A stretch of DNA of 64,000 nucleotides from Vibrio diazotrophicus (lineage in GTDB: Bacteria; Pseudomonadota; Gammaproteobacteria; Enterobacterales; Vibrionaceae). The notes beneath the pieces are model-generated. The model worked only from the letters and a program-made list of their open reading frames with translations. It searched no databases and was not told the DNA's origin. The position numbers were made by a program, and so were the translations under genes. The stretch lies in contig NZ_CP151842.1 of the NCBI RefSeq assembly GCF_038452265.1, forward strand, positions 2,108,001-2,172,000, written 5' to 3'. Below, piece after piece: positions 60,295 to 64,000 of this stretch; positions within the stretch are counted from its first letter, which is position 1, and the number at the start of each line of letters is the position of its first letter.

Positions 60295-60337
60295 ACCGTA
60301 CGGTACAGTTATACTCTTGACAGAAAGATTCCGTCAA
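60295..60337 (-). promoter_or_regulatory. Efflux operon promoter with TetR-type operator
   Basis: On the minus strand, TTGACG (60332-60337), an 18-nt spacer and TATAAC (60308-60313) form a good sigma-70 promoter. The perfect 10-bp palindrome ACCGTACGGT at 60295-60304 covers the start-site region, between the efflux operon and the divergent regulator gene. Confidence 0.7.
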
Positions 60338-60379
60338 GCGAAACTTATCCACAATTTTCACTGGGGCTATTAAGAAACC

Positions 60380-60982
60380 ATGCGAGTAAAAAGCGACGAA
60401 AAACGACAGGCCATCATAGACATTGCTAAGGAATGCTTTTCACAACAAGGCGTTAGCGGTACTTCTATGTCTCAACTAGCGAAACAGTTGGGAGGTTCTA
60501 AAGCCACTCTTTACAACTATTTCAGTTCGAAAGAAGAAATTTTCGCGGCGGTTATGCAATCTTCAGCGACAGAGCAAATTTCGAATTCCTTCCTTTCTTT
60601 GGATATAAATCGTGATGTTCGAACGTCGCTTTTGGAATTTGGTTACAATTTTCTGGACTCGATTTTAACCCCTGACGCTATCTCTATTTATCGCATGGCG
60701 GTAACCGAAGCCGATCGCTCAGATATAGGCCGTCATTTTTACAACAATGGCCCTAAAAAAGGCTGGAAACACTTGAGTGACTATATCGAACAACAGATTT
60801 CGAAAGGCGAGTTAAGCCAATGCAATGCTTGGGTTGCGGCTATGCAGTTTAAAGCGTTGTTGTCGGCAGAATATGTTGAACAATATGCGTTTGCCGCAAT
60901 TGAAAAACCCAGTCAAAAACAAATCGAAGCAACAGTGGAACAAGCCGTCAATGCATTCATGAAGCTGTACGGCAAGTCATAA
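60380..60982 (+). CDS. TetR/AcrR-family repressor of the efflux operon
   Basis: 200 aa. N-terminal helix-turn-helix GVSGTSMSQLAKQLGGSKATLYNYFSS-type region at about 25-50, then a helical ligand-binding domain with a C-terminal AefR-like extension. Divergent from the efflux genes with an operator between them, so it most likely represses them, and itself, until a pump substrate binds. Confidence 0.92.
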   Translation: MRVKSDEKRQAIIDIAKECFSQQGVSGTSMSQLAKQLGGSKATLYNYFSSKEEIFAAVMQSSATEQISNSFLSLDINRDVRTSLLEFGYNFLDSILTPDAISIYRMAVTEADRSDIGRHFYNNGPKKGWKHLSDYIEQQISKGELSQCNAWVAAMQFKALLSAEYVEQYAFAAIEKPSQKQIEATVEQAVNAFMKLYGKS

Positions 60983-61162
60983 CGCTTGCACTCTTTCCTA
61001 CTCAAACCGTCACGTTGCCCTCATTCTAAATTTTCGAATAAGGGCAACGAATTCAACGGCTGTAATCGTAGCGCTTAAAACTCTAAGATCTCTTTCATAG
61101 ATTGGTATTCCTGCTAATGACCCTGTTGTTCATTTGAGAGCGAGCCAAGTGAGGAGAACAAT

Positions 61163-61858
61163 ATGATTGAAATTAGAAAAGCATCACAACGCGGCCGCGC
61201 GAATTTTGGCTGGTTAGACAGCAAGCACACATTTTCTTTTGGGAGCTACTTTGATCCTAAACACATGGGCTTTTCTGAGCTTCGTGTGATTAATGATGAC
61301 ACCGTTGCCCCAAGTGCAGGCTTTGAAACTCATAGCCACCGCGACATGGAAATCATCAGCTACGTTTTAGAAGGCACCATCGCGCACAAAGACAGCGAAG
61401 GTAACATCGAAAAACTTCCTGCTGGTGAGTTTCAATTAATGTCTGCTGGCCGTGGTATTTCGCACAGTGAATTCAATGCTTCCGGCACTGAAACATTGAA
61501 GTTTTTACAGATCTGGATTCAGCCAAATAGCTATGGCGGAAAACCGGGTTATCAGCAGAAAGATTTTGGTCAGGAAGCAGGCTTAACGACTATCGCAACA
61601 CCAACCGGTGAAAACGGTACTTTGCAGATCAAACAGGATGCGAAGCTGCACCAACTCATTCTGGAACCTCATACTGAGGTTAGCTATGAAGTGGAGAAAG
61701 GCCGCCGCGTTTATGTTCATCAGATCAATAGCGACCTGTTCGTTAATGATACTCAACTGACACCGGGAGACGGCGCAAAAATCGTTGCTGAGCAATATTT
61801 AAGCTTCTATAACAACAGCGATGTACGCGCTACAGCGTTAGTGTTTGACCTTCCATAA
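61163..61858 (+). CDS. Pirin family protein, YhhW-type bicupin
   Basis: 231 aa, the same length as E. coli YhhW, a quercetin 2,3-dioxygenase. N-terminal RANFGWLDSKHTFSFGSYFDP is the pirin hallmark. Metal ligands lie in FETHSHRDMEIISYV (His-x-His ... Glu) and around SAGRGISHSEFN. A second cupin without metal ligands follows. Physiological role in Vibrio not known. AGGAG lies before the ATG. Confidence 0.92.
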   Translation: MIEIRKASQRGRANFGWLDSKHTFSFGSYFDPKHMGFSELRVINDDTVAPSAGFETHSHRDMEIISYVLEGTIAHKDSEGNIEKLPAGEFQLMSAGRGISHSEFNASGTETLKFLQIWIQPNSYGGKPGYQQKDFGQEAGLTTIATPTGENGTLQIKQDAKLHQLILEPHTEVSYEVEKGRRVYVHQINSDLFVNDTQLTPGDGAKIVAEQYLSFYNNSDVRATALVFDLP

Positions 61859-61864
61859 ACACAA

Positions 61865-61937
61865 TGCTCTCGTAACCAGAGCGTTTTTCATTCGTTCCTT
61901 CCCTTTTCGCCACGAGCATTTCACTCGTGGCTTTTTT
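61865..61937 (+). terminator. Tandem intrinsic terminators behind the pirin gene
   Basis: First GCTCT-7 nt-AGAGC followed by GTTTTT just after the stop. Then GCCACGAG (61909-61916), 7-nt loop, CTCGTGGC (61924-61931) and TTTTTT. The second is the stronger. Confidence 0.85.
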
Positions 61938-62013
61938 GTTTTTCTCAATTTTTTATCAGTCAGTGCTCTCTGTCTGGGTGGATTCTAAATACTAGATTGA
62001 CGAGAACTCACAT

Positions 62014-62051
62014 TGTAACCGGTTTCATTTTGGCTTTTTCTGGATTAGAAT
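62014..62051 (+). promoter_or_regulatory. AscG/GalR-type operator and promoter of the 6-phospho-beta-glucosidase gene
   Basis: TGTAACCGGTTTCA (62014-62027) differs at one position from the AscG consensus TGAAACCGGTTTCA. A -10-like TAGAAT is at 62046-62051, so the operator overlaps the -35 region. The LacI-family gene beginning at 63663 is the natural candidate binder. Confidence 0.65.
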
Positions 62052-62108
62052 GCCTATAAATCACCTATTCTATTTAGGCTCATTCACTTTATTTGAGAAG
62101 GTATCACT

Positions 62109-63545
62109 ATGTCACAACAAGGTTTTCCGAAGGATTTTCTCTGGGGCGGAGCAGTGGCAGCGCATCAGGTTGAAGGCGCTTGGAACAAAGATGGCAAAGG
62201 CCATAGCGTGGTTGACGTTCTCACCAAAGGTGCACATGGTGTACCTCGCGTCATCACCGAAACTGTTGAAGCCGATAAATTTTACCCAAACCACGAAGCG
62301 GTTGATTTTTACGGTCACTTCAAAGGTGACGTGGCTCTGTTCGCAGAAATGGGCTTTAAATGTTTCCGCACATCGATCGCTTGGACACGTATCTTCCCAA
62401 ACGGTGATGAAGAGACACCAAACGAAGCGGGGCTTCAGTATTACGATGATCTTTTTGATGAATTGTTGAAATACGGCATTGAACCTGTCATCACCCTTTC
62501 TCACTTCGAAATGCCGAACCATTTAGTAAAAGAGTACGGCAGTTGGAAGAACCGTCAGGTAATGGATTTCTTTGTAAAGTTCAGCTTAACCGTGATGGAA
62601 CGCTACAAAAACAAAGTGAAATACTGGATCACCTTTAACGAAATCAATAACCAACGTAACTGGAAACTGCCTATCTGGGGTTACTGTAATTCTGGGATGA
62701 TTTACAGCGATTACGAAAATCCTGAACAAATGCTGTATCAAGTGCTTCACCACCAGTTCCTTGCGAGTGCACTCGTGGTTAAACAAGGTCATGCTATCAA
62801 CCCTGATTTCAAAATTGGCAGCATGATCCATATGATGCCACTCTACCCTGCTTCATGCCGACCTGAAGATATGCTGCTAGCTCAGGAAATGATGCGTGAG
62901 AAATACCAATTCAGTGATGTGCAGGTGCGTGGTTACTACCCAAGTTACCTACTCAAAGAATGGGAACGTAAAGGGATTACTGTCGACATGCAGCCAGGTG
63001 ACGATGTAATTCTGCGTGAAGGTTGTGCAGATTATCTAGCGATCAGCTACTACATGACCAACATCGTTTCAGTAAAAATAGACGAAGCGACCAACACGCC
63101 TTCGCTATTCGAAGGTAGCCGCCTAAATCCATATCTACCAGCGTCTGACTGGGAATGGCAAATTGACCCAGACGGTCTTCGCTACGCGCTGTCTGAGCTT
63201 TACGAACGTTACCAAAAGCCAATCTTCATTGTTGAAAATGGTCTTGGTGCCATAGACCAGTTAGAACAAGACGGTTCAATCAACGATGACTACCGTATTG
63301 ACTACCTTGGTTCACACATAAAAGCAGTGAAACAAGCGATCAGCTATGACGGTGTTGATGTGATGGGCTACACGCCTTGGGGCTGTATTGACTGCGTGTC
63401 ATTTACCACAGGTGAATACAGAAAACGTTATGGATTTATCTACGTAGATAAACACGATGATGGCAGCGGCACAATGGCACGTTCGAAGAAGAAAAGCTTC
63501 CACTGGTACAAGAAAGTTATCGAAACCAACGGCGAAGTTATCTAG
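62109..63545 (+). CDS. 6-phospho-beta-glucosidase (GH1, BglA/AscB-like)
   Basis: 478 aa GH1 TIM barrel. N-terminal FPKDFLWGGAVAAHQVEGAW is the GH1 signature 2. Acid/base Glu lies in ITFNEINNQ and nucleophile Glu in PIFIVENGLGA. The C-terminal SFHWYKKVIETNGE and the KKSFxWY segment match phospho-beta-glucosidases that bind a 6-phosphate with Ser/Lys/Tyr. Hydrolyses phosphorylated aryl- or cello-type beta-glucosides brought in by a PTS, no gene for which is seen in this window. AGAAGG before the ATG. Confidence 0.93.
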   Translation: MSQQGFPKDFLWGGAVAAHQVEGAWNKDGKGHSVVDVLTKGAHGVPRVITETVEADKFYPNHEAVDFYGHFKGDVALFAEMGFKCFRTSIAWTRIFPNGDEETPNEAGLQYYDDLFDELLKYGIEPVITLSHFEMPNHLVKEYGSWKNRQVMDFFVKFSLTVMERYKNKVKYWITFNEINNQRNWKLPIWGYCNSGMIYSDYENPEQMLYQVLHHQFLASALVVKQGHAINPDFKIGSMIHMMPLYPASCRPEDMLLAQEMMREKYQFSDVQVRGYYPSYLLKEWERKGITVDMQPGDDVILREGCADYLAISYYMTNIVSVKIDEATNTPSLFEGSRLNPYLPASDWEWQIDPDGLRYALSELYERYQKPIFIVENGLGAIDQLEQDGSINDDYRIDYLGSHIKAVKQAISYDGVDVMGYTPWGCIDCVSFTTGEYRKRYGFIYVDKHDDGSGTMARSKKKSFHWYKKVIETNGEVI

Positions 63546-63662
63546 CCTCCACACATCCGGTAAATAAGCCTTTCAAAATTCAATTGAAATTGGCTAAACT
63601 TGTCTCCCTCTCGGCATGCCTACCATGTTTAGGTATGTCGGGTCGGATAGATAAGGAAATGT

Positions 63663-64000
63663 ATGGCAACCATAAATGATGTGTGCAAAGCCGCTGGCGT
63701 CTCAAAAGCGACGGTGTCACGAGTACTGAACAACAGCCCTCAGGTCAAAGAAGTGACCAGAAATGCGGTTCTTTCTGTAATGAAAGAGTTGGGATATCAA
63801 CCCAATACACTTGCACAGGCTTTGGCAACCAATACTTCCAATTCTATCGGCCTCGTTCTTCCTGAATTTAGAAGCAGCTATTTTGGCAGCGTCCTCCATC
63901 ATGCTGGGCAAGCAGCCCTTCAGGCAGGCAAAAAGCTGTTGGTTATTCGCAGCAAGAACAGCGCAGAAGGTGAACGCGAATCGGTAGAAACCATTGCTAA
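63663..64000 (+). CDS. LacI/GalR-family regulator, 5' part only
   Basis: 112 codons before the right edge. ATG 63663 preceded by AAGGA. Helix-turn-helix TINDVCKAAGVSKATVSRVLN at residues 3-23, then the hinge helix LAQALATNTSNSIGLVLPEF and the start of the sugar-binding domain. Close to AscG in layout (gene after a phospho-beta-glucosidase, AscG-like operator upstream). Expected to repress the beta-glucosidase gene. The C-terminal two thirds lie outside the window. Confidence 0.88.
   Translation, partial: MATINDVCKAAGVSKATVSRVLNNSPQVKEVTRNAVLSVMKELGYQPNTLAQALATNTSNSIGLVLPEFRSSYFGSVLHHAGQAALQAGKKLLVIRSKNSAEGERESVETIA

Noticed and set aside
1..64000. tRNA, rRNA, CRISPR arrays, insertion sequences, prophage genes, toxin-antitoxin pairs
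   Set aside because: I looked for cloverleaf-like segments, direct repeats with regular spacing, transposase or integrase motifs and long terminal inverted repeats and saw none; a computed scan could still find short degenerate remnants.

Overview
The window looks like a chromosomal segment of a Vibrio species (Vibrionaceae, Gammaproteobacteria). The calls rest on protein motifs, gene order and moderate base composition. The housekeeping order (serS, rarA, lolA, dusC, a TrpX-type ABC transporter, yfbV, ackA-pta, oppABCDF) is a Vibrio-like arrangement. No rRNA, tRNA, CRISPR array, transposase or phage gene was seen.

Layout. 1-1096: the 5' part of a GTG-started lipoprotein gene running off the left edge. 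1.3-6.7 kb: serS, rarA, lolA, a YecA/SEC-C protein and dusC. 6.7-13.9 kb: a diguanylate cyclase, a MalZ-type maltodextrin glucosidase, a three-gene ABC transporter and yfbV. 14.2-17.7 kb: ackA and pta (acetate/acetyl-P overflow). 17.9-20 kb: a FadL-type porin and a glutathionyl-hydroquinone reductase. 20.1-25.7 kb: the oligopeptide permease operon oppABCDF on the minus strand. Its 3' UTR holds a predicted OppZ small RNA with visible complementarity to the oppB ribosome-binding region.

26.2-44.3 kb is the main accessory system: a complete aryl polyene (APE) biosynthetic cluster. Three genes point left (a flavin enzyme with both halogenase signature motifs, a methyltransferase, a lipoprotein). 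Seventeen tightly coupled genes point right: chain-length factor, acyltransferase, two ACPs, membrane protein, acyl-ACP ligase, two dehydratases, a glycosyltransferase-acyltransferase fusion, an aromatic amino acid ammonia-lyase, thioesterase, LolA-like carrier, MMPL exporter, lipoprotein, two ketosynthases and a ketoreductase. Together they can make an aromatic starter, extend it to a conjugated polyene and attach and export it as an outer-membrane lipid pigment.

44.4-50.1 kb: a sucrose regulon (fructokinase, sucrose-6-phosphate hydrolase, LacI repressor, PTS IIBC) with one LacI-type operator in front of each of the three structural genes. 50.1-52.5 kb: a small DUF486 membrane protein and an OmpR/EnvZ-type two-component pair. 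52.7-55.9 kb: a Fur-box-associated TonB siderophore receptor and an AraC regulator. 56.0-61.0 kb: an EmrAB-TolC-like tripartite efflux operon with a divergent TetR repressor. 61.2-64 kb: a pirin, a 6-phospho-beta-glucosidase with an AscG-like operator, and the start of its LacI-family regulator, cut by the right edge.
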